Shown here: positions 26,745-35,363 of the stretch, in pieces | Layout of the letters: each line of letters starts with the position of its first letter | Position numbering within the stretch: the stretch's first letter is position 1 | DNA from: an uncultured SAR324 cluster bacterium | Lineage (GTDB): Bacteria; SAR324; NAC60-12 | Assembly: GCA_902562015.1 (NCBI GenBank) | Contig: CACERX010000010.1 | Coordinates: 1 to 40,510, forward strand | DNA length: 40,510 nucleotides | Direction of reading: 5' to 3' | Notes under the pieces: model-generated | The model's database searches: none | What the model saw: the letters and a program-made list of their open reading frames with translations, nothing else | Told to the model about the DNA's origin: nothing | Translations under genes and position numbers: made by a program

Positions 26745-27752
26745 ATGAGCACTCAGCATTTGAGTTTAGAACAGGTAGAGAGTTTAACGGTACTGGCCTT
26801 GACAGGTTCCGGGGCTTCCATCGAGTCTGCTTCTTCAATGGGTAAGGCAGTAAGAGCTGCAGAAAGAGATGGAATCCCAAGTCATGGTTTGCTTTACGTT
26901 CCAACTTACTGTGAACATATACGATGCGGGAAAGTTGATGGTAATGCAACTCCGGATGTTTCTAACACTCTTTCATCAGTATTACTGGTCGACGCAAAAT
27001 CTGGATTTGCTCATCCAGCAATCCAAGCAGGATTCAAAGAGCTGATACCTCTTGTGAAAGCCAACGGATGTGTTGGGATGACTGTCCGCAATTCTTATAA
27101 CTGCGGAGTCCTTGGATATCATGTTGAACAGCTTGCAGAAGCAGGATTAGTTGCTATCGGATTTACAAACTCACCTGCATCAATAGCACCTGCAGGAGGA
27201 AATAAACCTGTAATTGGTACAAATCCCTTTGCCCTAGCTGTACCAAATTCAGAGGGAGGTGCAAAATTTATTCTGGACCAGAGTGCAAGTGTTGTGGCAA
27301 AAAGCGAGATCATTATGCGCGCTCGGGAGGGACACTCAATTCCGAAAGGCTGGGCACTGGACTCAGAGGGCAATCCCACAACTGACCCTGAAGTTGCTCT
27401 TAAGGGAAGTATGTCTCCAAGCGGTGGTTACAAAGGATTCGGAACAGGATTACTGGTGGAAGTAATGGCTGCTGCACTTAGCGGAGCTATGCTTGGTATT
27501 GAGGCCAGTCCTTTTTCAGGAACTGGTGGAGGACCTCCAAAGACAGGTCAGTGTTTCCTTGCACTTGACCCTAATGCTTACTCAGGTTCAATATTTAACG
27601 AAAGAATTTCGGTTCTTACTGAAGCAATTCAGAGCCAGGATGGGCCACGTTTGCCTGGCGCAAGAAGAATGGAGAATAGAAAACGCATCGATGTTGAAGG
27701 TGTGAATGTATCTGATTCTTTGATTGAAAAAATAAAGAGTTATTATGCCTGA
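26745..27752 (+). CDS. Ldh2-family malate/lactate/sulfolactate dehydrogenase-like oxidoreductase
   Basis: 335 residues of the NAD(P)-dependent Ldh2/YlbC-type family, unrelated to classical LDH/MDH. The catalytic His is H47 in RDGIPSHGL; the nucleotide- and substrate-binding blocks GGNKPVIGTNPFALAVP and KGSMSPSGGYKGFG are conserved, as is the GWALDSEGNPTTDP loop. Family members oxidise malate, L-lactate, sulfolactate or ureidoglycolate, or reduce cyclic imines such as delta1-pyrroline-2-carboxylate. The exact substrate cannot be read off. The LutA-like gene just upstream hints at a 2-hydroxy acid. Confidence 0.85.
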   Translation: MSTQHLSLEQVESLTVLALTGSGASIESASSMGKAVRAAERDGIPSHGLLYVPTYCEHIRCGKVDGNATPDVSNTLSSVLLVDAKSGFAHPAIQAGFKELIPLVKANGCVGMTVRNSYNCGVLGYHVEQLAEAGLVAIGFTNSPASIAPAGGNKPVIGTNPFALAVPNSEGGAKFILDQSASVVAKSEIIMRAREGHSIPKGWALDSEGNPTTDPEVALKGSMSPSGGYKGFGTGLLVEVMAAALSGAMLGIEASPFSGTGGGPPKTGQCFLALDPNAYSGSIFNERISVLTEAIQSQDGPRLPGARRMENRKRIDVEGVNVSDSLIEKIKSYYA

Positions 27753-27768
27753 AGTTTGTATTAAACTT
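27752..27768 (+). terminator. Weak hairpin at the end of the Ldh2-family gene
   Basis: AAGTTT-GTATT-AAACTT forms a six-pair stem directly at the stop codon, followed only by a short T-run. The stem has just two G/C pairs, so it is a poor terminator. Confidence 0.2.
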
Positions 27769-27899
27769 TTCATTAAACCACAAACATTTAAAGTAAAGTC
27801 ACTGTTCTTTTTCCCCTTAAAATTTATTCATTTCAGAAATTTAATTTCAGCTTAATGCCTGTTCTCTTGTTTTGAGGTTTTTAGCAATTGTTTTGCCTA

Positions 27900-28115
27900 T
27901 TACTGCATGCATTGCAGTCGAGCTCTTGTGTATGGACCGAACGCCTCTTCCTGCAAGACTTTAAAATCTCCATGACAGTATTTAATTGCCCGTTCTTCCA
28001 ACTGCTCCCTATTTACTGTCTTGAAAAAGACATACTCAGGCTCTACTGTGCTGCATCCTGGAAACATAAGCATCAAAGGTGAAGCTATCCAGATTAAAAT
28101 AAATTTGCAGCCCAC
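27900..28115 (-). CDS. Small putative lipoprotein coupled to rarA
   Basis: 71 residues. The start is GTG (CAC at 28113-28115), preceded in frame directly by TGA CTA, so no earlier start is possible. The N-terminus is a short hydrophobic signal (CKFILIWIASPLMLMF) ending at PGC; Cys21 would be the lipidated residue, although Phe-Pro-Gly-Cys is not a canonical lipobox. The mature part is polar (TVEPEYVFFKTVNREQLEE) with two further Cys (YCHG and LQCM). It begins eight bases after the rarA stop, so it is probably cotranscribed and coupled with it. I know no family for it. Confidence 0.5.
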   Translation of the reverse strand: MGCKFILIWIASPLMLMFPGCSTVEPEYVFFKTVNREQLEERAIKYCHGDFKVLQEEAFGPYTRARLQCMQ

Positions 28116-28122
28116 TAGTCAG

Positions 28123-30327
28123 TTATTCATTTCTGAAATTAATAATTAGGCGCATGAATAGACATACACTGCGCCATTCAACCATTTTTCCTGCAACTTC
28201 CTTCCGGAAACATTCATTCAGAACCTGCATTTCTTCATGAGATATAAAAGATGAAAGCCCATGAAGGTATCCAGAAAAATTTTCAATAGTATCAGCTTTA
28301 AACCATTGTTCCACATGTTCTTTCCTGATCATGATCGGAGTTCGGTACTCTTTTAGATGCCAAAAATCAATGATCCAGTTGTCTGCTCCTAGCTGTTCCT
28401 GCAATGTCTCAGGTGTCCAGTTACAACGTGGATTTTTGGGGTTATTATATATCTTGTCCTCTGCATGATTAAGCTTTTCACGTAATTCAGAATCCAGGTA
28501 ATTCTGTGGAATTAAATTTGAAAGTCGTTGTCCTTGTGAAGGAACATTTTCCGTCAGAACAATATAGCCTTCAGCCGAAATCCATTTGGATATATTTTTG
28601 AGAAATGAAACTTTATTATTTTGATTATGAAGTACGTTACGACCAACTACTCGATCAAAAAGTAATTCATCAATTTTAAAAGAAGAAGGATCCCCGGATT
28701 TATCTACTACTACAACGGGCTTTATTCCGGAGGATGATTCCGCATGCATTTCATTAAGAAGCTGTTTTTCAGAATCTGTTTCAACCATAGCATAAACTGT
28801 CTCATCAGAAATTTGACGGAGTAATTCTCCTAGAAGCAAACCGTCTCCGGCATTGAGCACCAAAGCCAGTGAAGAACGAGAAAGATTTGCTATTTCTGTA
28901 ATTTTATCCCGAACATCATTAAGTAACGCCCCAGAACTGTCCAGAGTTCTGGTTTCCCAATAATCTGAAAAAGATGATTTTTCAGCCTCGGAGAGGGAAT
29001 GAAAAAAAGCTATTTGTGCTTCACGATATTTTGTAACGTTTTCCCTGACTGTAGCCTCATATCCCTGCTCAGATGGTTGATAAAAAATCCTACCCTGCAA
29101 AAGGTCAGGCAGGTATTGCTGCGCCACCCAATGATCACGGTACGCATGTGGATATAGATACCCTTCACCGTGTCCAAAACCATCTTTGTCTCTGCTGGCA
29201 TCCTTAATACTATCTGGAACTTCACCAGACTGCTCTTCCCTCACCGATGAAATAGCGTCAAAAAAAGCAAATGCGGAATTACTTTTTGGAGCAGTACTCA
29301 AATAAAGGCATGCTTGCGACAGGTGAAAACGTCCCTCAGGCATACCTACATAGTCAAAAGCATGTGCGGCAGACGCAACAACGCTTAGCGCCTGAGGATC
29401 TGCCATGCCGACATCTTCAGAGGCAAAAATGAGCATTCTACGGAAAATAAACCTAGGGTCTTCTCCGGCTTCTACCATTTTAGCCATCCAGAAAAGCGCA
29501 GCATCAGGATCTGAACCTCTCATTGATTTGATAAAAGCTGAAATGGTGTCAAAATGCGCGTCTCCGTCTTTGTCATACAGAATTGCTCGTTGCTGAATCG
29601 ATTCTTCTGCAATATCCAATGTTATTCGTAGCTTGCCATCTGAACATGGCTTACTCGTTAAAACTGCTAGTTCTAGAGCGTTTAAGGCAGCCCGCGCGTC
29701 TCCACCTGCAACATTCGCAAGGTGACTGCGTGCCTCTACCAAAAGGTCTACATTTTTGTTTCCAAATCCACGTTCATTATCTTCCAGTGCGTTTTCAAGT
29801 ATTTTCTCAACTTCAGATTTTGTAAGGGTCTGAAGCTGAAAAATCCGTGAGCGACTTACCAGAGACTTATTTACTTCAAAGTATGGATTTTCAGTAGTTG
29901 CACCAATCAAAATTACTGTTCCGTTTTCCACATGCGGAAGCATAGCATCCTGCTGTGCCTTGTTGAAACGGTGCACTTCGTCCACAAACAACACTGAACG
30001 ACGCTGATGTTCTGTACGAACTTTTCGGGCATTTTCAATGCAGTTACGGATATCTCCTACTCCTGATAATACTGCATTTATTGAAAGAAATTCAGCCTGG
30101 GTCGTATTGGCAATAATTCTTGCAAGAGTTGTTTTACCTGTTCCGGGAGGGCCGTAAAAAATCAGACTGGAAAGCTGATCTGCTTGAATTGAACGACGCA
30201 AAAGACGTCCGGGAGCTAAAATATGACTTTGCCCTACAAACTCTTCAATCGTCCTGGGACGCATTCTGTCTGCTAAAGGGGCTTCCTTGCGAATTTGATT
30301 TTGGTGTGTGAGTTCAAATAAATTCAC
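28123..30327 (-). CDS. rarA: RarA (MgsA) replication-associated AAA+ ATPase fused to a methyltransferase-like domain
   Basis: 734 residues against about 445 for ordinary RarA. The N-terminal part (1-about 435) is a full RarA: DRMRPRTIEEFVGQ at the start, Walker A GPPGTGKTT (59-67), Walker B LFVDEVHRF (113-121), sensor GATTENPYF (142-150), and the tetramerisation region with EDVGMADPQAL and GYLYPHAY. RarA acts at stalled replication forks. Residues about 470-690 look like a Rossmann methyltransferase: motif I ALVLNAGDGLLLGELL (488-503), an acidic strand end (AMVETDSEKQL), and LFDRVVGRNVLHN with a later EGYIVLTENVP. Fusions of RarA with an extra domain are known in cyanobacteria. Whether SAM is bound is unknown. 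It diverges from ligA. Confidence 0.9.
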   Translation of the reverse strand: MNLFELTHQNQIRKEAPLADRMRPRTIEEFVGQSHILAPGRLLRRSIQADQLSSLIFYGPPGTGKTTLARIIANTTQAEFLSINAVLSGVGDIRNCIENARKVRTEHQRRSVLFVDEVHRFNKAQQDAMLPHVENGTVILIGATTENPYFEVNKSLVSRSRIFQLQTLTKSEVEKILENALEDNERGFGNKNVDLLVEARSHLANVAGGDARAALNALELAVLTSKPCSDGKLRITLDIAEESIQQRAILYDKDGDAHFDTISAFIKSMRGSDPDAALFWMAKMVEAGEDPRFIFRRMLIFASEDVGMADPQALSVVASAAHAFDYVGMPEGRFHLSQACLYLSTAPKSNSAFAFFDAISSVREEQSGEVPDSIKDASRDKDGFGHGEGYLYPHAYRDHWVAQQYLPDLLQGRIFYQPSEQGYEATVRENVTKYREAQIAFFHSLSEAEKSSFSDYWETRTLDSSGALLNDVRDKITEIANLSRSSLALVLNAGDGLLLGELLRQISDETVYAMVETDSEKQLLNEMHAESSSGIKPVVVVDKSGDPSSFKIDELLFDRVVGRNVLHNQNNKVSFLKNISKWISAEGYIVLTENVPSQGQRLSNLIPQNYLDSELREKLNHAEDKIYNNPKNPRCNWTPETLQEQLGADNWIIDFWHLKEYRTPIMIRKEHVEQWFKADTIENFSGYLHGLSSFISHEEMQVLNECFRKEVAGKMVEWRSVCLFMRLIINFRNE

Positions 30328-30400
30328 TGGTAAAGCTTGTTCAACTATAATTGAATGGAAATTTCGATGTTGAGTTTATATAGTGAGTGATACATAACGA

Positions 30401-30453
30401 TCGATTTATTTTGTCGATTTATAAAAAGAATCTTACTTCAGAAGAACTCTTCT
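30401..30453 (+). promoter_or_regulatory. Direct and inverted repeats just upstream of ligA
   Basis: TCGATTTAT occurs twice, at 30401-30409 and 30414-30422 (13-base period). AGAAGA-AC-TCTTCT (30440-30453) is a perfect six-base inverted repeat ending five bases before the ligA ATG, where a Shine-Dalgarno would normally lie. Either could control the divergent rarA/ligA pair or ligA translation; neither is a motif I recognise. Confidence 0.3.
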
Positions 30454-30458
30454 AAAAT

Positions 30459-32471
30459 ATGCCTTCCTTATCTACAACTCAAGTACGTATTAATGAACTT
30501 AGTAACATTATTCATCAGTACAATCGTTCTTACTACTGTAACACTGAATCAGAATCCGGCCTTTTTGGTTGCAATGATGAAACATATGATTTAACGGTAA
30601 GGGAATTGAAAGAGCTTGAAAAACAGTATCCTGAATTGAGATTGGAAGACTCACCTACCGTTTTTTTAAGAGGGAAACCAAATACAGCTTTCCCGACAAG
30701 AATCCACAAAATCCCTATGCTTAGTCTTGGTAATATTTATTCTTTTGATGATCTTTTAAGCTGGGATGCAGATGTACGAAAAAGACTTGGGGGACAAAAA
30801 CCCTCGTATGTTTGTGAGTTGAAAATTGATGGAGTTGCGGTTTCCTTGATTTATACGAATGGGTTTTTGGAGGCTGGGGTAACTAGAGGAGATGGAAACC
30901 AGGGGGAGGAAATTACATCCAATATCAAAACTATCAGCAGTCTGCCATTAATTATAAAAGATAAAAGTGACTTGGAGATTCGTGGGGAAGTTTACCTGAA
31001 GCGAAAAAATTTCAATGCTCTTAATCAGCGGCGTGCAATTAATGGAGAATCGTTGTTTAAAAATCCCAGAAATTCTGCAGCAGGTTCTATAAGGCTTCTT
31101 GATAGTACTGAAACCCGCAGACGAAAATTGGATATTTTTATCTATAACATTGCAGAGGGGGGCCCGCAGGAAAATCATACCGGCAACTTGGATTATTTGC
31201 AGCAAATGAACTTTCCTGTCAATAGAGAAACAAAACTAGCAGATACAATCGAAGAGGCAGTTGAATATTGCCGTTACTGGGAAGAACAAAAGCAGTATTT
31301 GCCATATGATATTGACGGGATAGTTCTTAAAGTAAACGCACTCAAACATCATCGTCAGCTAGGTTTTACTTCTTCATCCCCCCGCTGGGCAACTTCAGTA
31401 AAATTTTCTGCAGAACAGGCAGTATCAGTATTGAGAGAAGTTGAAATTGGTGTTGGACGTACGGGAAACTTGACACCGGTTGCGATTCTTGAGCCTGTAG
31501 AACTGAACGGTACTACAGTTTCACGAGCAACCCTGCATAACTATGATCAGGTAGAACGTCTAAACCTTCACCTAGGTGACCATGTAACGCTGGAAAAAGG
31601 TGGTGAGATAATACCTAAAATAGTTTCAGTCGATCCTACTCTTCGTTCTGAAAATGCACAAAAAATTAAGCCTCCGTCGAATTGTCCTTCATGTGGATCA
31701 GCAGCTGAACATTTTGAAGAAGATGTTGAATGGTGCTGTCAGAATAAGAATTGTAGTGCGCAGCAAAAGGAGCAAATTTTACATTTTGTTTCACGAAGAG
31801 CTATGGATATTGATACTATAGGACCTGCTTTGATTGAACAGCTGATGCACAAAAGACTTTTAAGAAACGCAGCAGATTTATATCTTCTACGACACGAAGA
31901 TTTGTCCAAACTGGATCGTATGGGAAACAAATCAGCGGATAATGTATTAGCTGGCATAGATAAATCCAAGCGCTGTACTTTAAGTCAATTTATCCATGCA
32001 CTTGGAATTACAAATGTTGGAGAAAAAACTGCTGGTATTTTAGCACAGCATTTTGGCACTCTTGAAAAACTAATGTCTGCTGAAAGAGAAGACCTTGAAA
32101 TGATTGAAGAAATAGGGCCTGTTACTGCAGAAAATATTTTCTTTTTTTTCAGAGATCCAGAAAAAAAACAGTTTATTGCTGATTTCATAGCGAGAGGCGT
32201 TAAGCCTATGGAAGAACAAATACTAAAGATTTCTGATTCACATTTTTCTGGTAAAACGGTTGTATTGACAGGTACGCTATCTGAGCCAAGAGAGGTTTGG
32301 AAAAAGCGACTTATTTTGGCTGGAGCAAAGGTGAGCAGCAGCGTTTCCAGTAAAACTGATTATTTACTTGCGGGAGAAAACGCTGGGTCTAAAATGTTAA
32401 AAGCCGAAAAAATGGAAGTGAGCGTGATAGATGAAGAAGTGGCCATAGACTTTTTAGAGAATGAAAATTAA
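30459..32471 (+). CDS. ligA: NAD+-dependent DNA ligase
   Basis: Seals nicks during replication and repair. 670 residues, the E. coli LigA length. Domains: Ia region with Tyr residues (about 20-45), adenylation domain with the active-site lysine K122 in ELKIDGVAV and the GVTRGDGNQGEE block, OB fold with GVGRTGNLTPVA, a four-Cys zinc finger (CPSCGSAAEHF and WCCQNKNC), helix-hairpin-helix repeats, and a C-terminal BRCT domain (about 595-668, FSGKTVVLTGTL). galU follows 50 bases downstream on the same strand. Confidence 0.97.
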   Translation: MPSLSTTQVRINELSNIIHQYNRSYYCNTESESGLFGCNDETYDLTVRELKELEKQYPELRLEDSPTVFLRGKPNTAFPTRIHKIPMLSLGNIYSFDDLLSWDADVRKRLGGQKPSYVCELKIDGVAVSLIYTNGFLEAGVTRGDGNQGEEITSNIKTISSLPLIIKDKSDLEIRGEVYLKRKNFNALNQRRAINGESLFKNPRNSAAGSIRLLDSTETRRRKLDIFIYNIAEGGPQENHTGNLDYLQQMNFPVNRETKLADTIEEAVEYCRYWEEQKQYLPYDIDGIVLKVNALKHHRQLGFTSSSPRWATSVKFSAEQAVSVLREVEIGVGRTGNLTPVAILEPVELNGTTVSRATLHNYDQVERLNLHLGDHVTLEKGGEIIPKIVSVDPTLRSENAQKIKPPSNCPSCGSAAEHFEEDVEWCCQNKNCSAQQKEQILHFVSRRAMDIDTIGPALIEQLMHKRLLRNAADLYLLRHEDLSKLDRMGNKSADNVLAGIDKSKRCTLSQFIHALGITNVGEKTAGILAQHFGTLEKLMSAEREDLEMIEEIGPVTAENIFFFFRDPEKKQFIADFIARGVKPMEEQILKISDSHFSGKTVVLTGTLSEPREVWKKRLILAGAKVSSSVSSKTDYLLAGENAGSKMLKAEKMEVSVIDEEVAIDFLENEN

Positions 32472-32521
32472 TTTTTTCTACCGATTTCAAATGTTTCTAA
32501 CATCAAAATTATGAATAGATA

Positions 32522-33397
32522 ATGAAAGGAGTGATATTAGCTGCAGGTTATGCTACCCGTTTTTTACCTGCATCAAAAACTATCCCCAAAGAAATGTTCC
32601 CACTGATTGACCGCCCAGCCATTGATTTCATCGTTCAAGAAATGGCAGATTCAGGAATTCAGGATATTCTACTTGTCTCATCACGTAGAAAGAAAGTTAT
32701 GGAGGATTATTTTGATAGAGAGGTAGAGTTGTCTTCAGCATTTTCAAAGTCTAATGAATTTGAAAAGCTAGAAGTTATAAAGCCTATCGAGGCAAATATT
32801 TTTACCCTGCGCCAGCAAAACATGATGGGAACTGGTAATGCTCTAATGCTCGTTGAACCATTCGTGGGAAATGAGCCGTTCGTGGTCGCATATCCGGATG
32901 ATATAGTACTTGGAGAAAAACCGCTTTCAAAACAACTTATCGAGACTTGGGAAAAAACAGGGAGCACTGTATTAGCTGTTAAGCTAATGCAAGAAGAACA
33001 GTTGTCAAGATATGGAGTAATTGAACCTGAAAATTCTGGAAAGATCATGAAGGTGAAAAAAATGGTGGAAAAACCTAAAAAAGGTACCGCTCCTAGCAGA
33101 TTCGTATCATTTGGACGTTATCTTTATACATCTGCCTTTTTCGATGCACTGAAAACTAGTGATAAAAATCATTCTCACAGTGGAGAATTTACTCAAACTG
33201 AAGCAATAAATCATTTGGCCGCTAATGGTATGGTATCCGCTTTAGAATTCGAGGGCACGCGCTATGACCTAGGAGAGCCTCTAGGTTTCCTGACTTCTGC
33301 CATGCAGATTGGACTTAAACGTCCGGAGTATAAAAAGGCCCTTTTAGAAGAAATGCGCAGGCTGATTGATTTGCATGGCAATGCTGATAGCGAATGA
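32522..33397 (+). CDS. galU: UTP-glucose-1-phosphate uridylyltransferase
   Basis: Makes UDP-glucose for surface polysaccharides. 291 residues, the usual GalU length. The nucleotide-binding start is GVILAAGYATRFLPASKTIPKEM, with GYATR in place of the common GLGTR; then VAYPDDIVLGEKP for the metal Asp, VEKPKKG and GEFTQTEAIN. The sugar specificity of this superfamily is hard to read, but the overall match is to GalU, not to the thymidylyltransferase RmlA. The ATG at 32522 lies in gataATGAAAGG without a good Shine-Dalgarno. Confidence 0.88.
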   Translation: MKGVILAAGYATRFLPASKTIPKEMFPLIDRPAIDFIVQEMADSGIQDILLVSSRRKKVMEDYFDREVELSSAFSKSNEFEKLEVIKPIEANIFTLRQQNMMGTGNALMLVEPFVGNEPFVVAYPDDIVLGEKPLSKQLIETWEKTGSTVLAVKLMQEEQLSRYGVIEPENSGKIMKVKKMVEKPKKGTAPSRFVSFGRYLYTSAFFDALKTSDKNHSHSGEFTQTEAINHLAANGMVSALEFEGTRYDLGEPLGFLTSAMQIGLKRPEYKKALLEEMRRLIDLHGNADSE

Positions 33398-33697
33398 TCT
33401 ATGCATTTTTTAAAATGAATTAATTCCTCCTAACTGATCAAAATACTACCTTAGAATTTCAGCATAAATTTATGTTTAATTTTTTAAATGAATGATTCTA
33501 AATGGTTAAGTCTCTTATGATCCTAATGGAATGGTGCGAATTACGTGATCAGGTGAGATAAAAATTAGAAAAATTTTATAAATTAATTTTAAAGTGCAAT
33601 AAAATAAAAATACTTTTTAAAGCGTAATTTTAAAATCTTAAAACTAATGAAATAAATGCCTTTTTGTTTCTAGGAAAATTTATAAAGATAAAAACAT
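33398..33697. other. 300-base gene-free gap
   Basis: Very AT-rich, with stops in all frames and no ORF of note. I see no tRNA, no strong hairpin with a T-run and no recognisable promoter. It probably holds the end of the ligA-galU unit and the promoter of the histidine phosphatase gene. Confidence 0.5.
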
Positions 33698-34327
33698 ATG
33701 AACGACACTGTACTTATTTTAATACGCCATGGAGAAACTCTCTGGAATACTCAGCTGAGAATGCAGGGAAGCCTTGATAGTGATCTTACCCCAAAAGGAG
33801 AGTCACAAATAAAGGCTCTAGGGGAATGGATGAAAGAAGTCCCATTTGATTATATTTACTGCAGCGACACTGCACGGGCACATAAAACTGCTGAAGCTAT
33901 AAGCAAATTTACAGGGCATAACTTGAATTTAGATAAGCGTCTTCGAGAGAAAAATCTTGGAGTTTTCGAAGGTTTGACATCAGAAGAAGCAAGAGTGCGA
34001 TATCCTGAAACTTTCCAGCAATTTAAAACTGCTGGAGCAAGCTATGTAATTGATCAAGGTGAAAGTACTCAGCAACTGCTGGAACGTGCCCTTGATGCAA
34101 TAGAGGAAATTAGAGATCGTCATCTTCAGAAAGTAACGGTGTTGGTTACCCATGGCGGAGTTGTGAGAGTATTAATGAAGCACGTGCTTGGAATTCCGCT
34201 TGACGCGCCTACTCAATTTTTGATCGGGAATACAGGAATATTCCGTTTAATCTGGAGAGAAAAATGGATTGTTGCAGAAATGGGCGCGTTACCACATCTG
34301 GAAGAGGTAAACAATTCCACAGTGTAA
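33698..34327 (+). CDS. Histidine phosphatase family protein (phosphoglycerate mutase-like)
   Basis: 209 residues. The catalytic RHG motif is in LIRHGETLWN, with the phosphohistidine near residue 11; the second His is in VTHGGVVRVL. YCSDTARAHKTAEAI and REKNLGVFEG are typical of the GpmB/CobC/alpha-ribazole phosphatase branch. Residues around Glu in the REKNLGVFEGL block suit a phosphatase more than a glycolytic mutase. The physiological substrate is not shown, and no cobalamin gene lies nearby. Confidence 0.88.
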   Translation: MNDTVLILIRHGETLWNTQLRMQGSLDSDLTPKGESQIKALGEWMKEVPFDYIYCSDTARAHKTAEAISKFTGHNLNLDKRLREKNLGVFEGLTSEEARVRYPETFQQFKTAGASYVIDQGESTQQLLERALDAIEEIRDRHLQKVTVLVTHGGVVRVLMKHVLGIPLDAPTQFLIGNTGIFRLIWREKWIVAEMGALPHLEEVNNSTV

Positions 34328-34440
34328 ACTACTCCGAATTTTTTTGGGAGCAAATATACTTTTACTTCTATTTTTTAGACTGATTCATCGTAAATATTTC
34401 ACATTACAACTTAAATTTCTAAAATATCTAATATTGTATT

Positions 34441-35211
34441 TTGAGTTTACTAGATTTCCTTCAGAGAAGAAAAACGGAGCGTTTATTGTGGGAAAATGAA
34501 GATTCAGGACTTAAAGTACAGGTATGGGAGAAACATGATAGGCGTGAAATGCGTTTTGGCAACCATATTATGCAAAGTGTTTTTTCAAGAAACAATGCCA
34601 ACCATCTAGTCCTACCATATTCACGCTTCATGGTTTTGGGACTTATTTTCTGCCCTGAACCTAAATCAGCTCTTCATTTTGGACTTGGAGGAGGTAGCAT
34701 TCCCCGTTGGCTGCACATAAATTTACCGGAGCTGCAGCAAACGGTAATTGAAAAAAATGCTTCAGTTATTGAAGCCGCGCAATGCTATTTTGAATTTCCA
34801 GTTGACAAGAGGATAAGAGTTATTCATGGAGATGCAGAAAAAATAATTGAAAAATTGGAATCAAAATATGATCTGATATTTTTAGATGCTTTTGGTGAAT
34901 ACGGTGCTCCTGAAGAAGTAACGAATCCATTTTTTTTAAAAAAACTTAGTCGTTGCCTAAATCCAAGCGGCTGGCTTGTTGGAAATTTATGGACAGTTTT
35001 GGGAGATTTTTTTGAGCGTCGTCAGCTATGGCAATCTACTTTTAATCAACTGCTTCAGGCACGTGCCAATGAGAAGGGAAATATAATACTTTATGCCAGT
35101 CAAAATTCAAAAGAAACTGAAATCAAAAGCTTAAAGCAGATTGCAAAAAACCTGCAAAAATATCACCAGCTCGATTTCCAAAAAATGCTGAGAAAAATTG
35201 AAGCCGTATAG
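34441..35211 (+). CDS. Spermidine synthase-like SAM-binding protein
   Basis: 256 residues starting at TTG; no ATG is available before the conserved region. The Rossmann methyltransferase fold is visible: motif I ALHFGLGGGSIPRWL, the acidic end TVIEKNASVIEAA, HGDAEKII, and LIFLDAFGEYGAP. It belongs to the SpeE-like group, but the DAFGEYGAPEE loop differs from the D-S-(S/T)-D-P gate of true spermidine synthases, so polyamine synthesis is doubtful. Such proteins are common and uncharacterised. It stands alone between gaps of 113 and 152 bases. Confidence 0.75.
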   Translation: MSLLDFLQRRKTERLLWENEDSGLKVQVWEKHDRREMRFGNHIMQSVFSRNNANHLVLPYSRFMVLGLIFCPEPKSALHFGLGGGSIPRWLHINLPELQQTVIEKNASVIEAAQCYFEFPVDKRIRVIHGDAEKIIEKLESKYDLIFLDAFGEYGAPEEVTNPFFLKKLSRCLNPSGWLVGNLWTVLGDFFERRQLWQSTFNQLLQARANEKGNIILYASQNSKETEIKSLKQIAKNLQKYHQLDFQKMLRKIEAV

Positions 35212-35363
35212 AAAAATTTAGAAAGAACGCTTAAAAAATTATAAATTTGTTTTGACAGTTTATGTTTGTTTTTTTGATTTTTTAGGAAGATCTTTTTTTG
35301 AAATTGAAACAATTAGAAGGGAATAAATAAATTAATGCGAGAAAGCACTCAAAATCACCTTAT

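Noticed and set aside
25049..27872. Similar strings AATGCCTATTCTC (about 25051) and AATGCCTGTTCTC (about 27855) as a dispersed repeat
   Set aside because: Only 13 bases with one mismatch and no similarity in the flanks.
30340..30355. TTCAA-CTATAA-TTGAA as an operator for rarA
   Set aside because: Five-base arms with an imperfect centre; too short to separate from chance.
34333..34351. CTCC/GGAG hairpin after the histidine phosphatase gene as a terminator
   Set aside because: A mismatch breaks the stem and no T-run follows it; the T-run lies in the loop.
35252..35257. TTGACA upstream of the MFS gene as a promoter
   Set aside because: No acceptable -10 at 16-18 bases (TGATTT).
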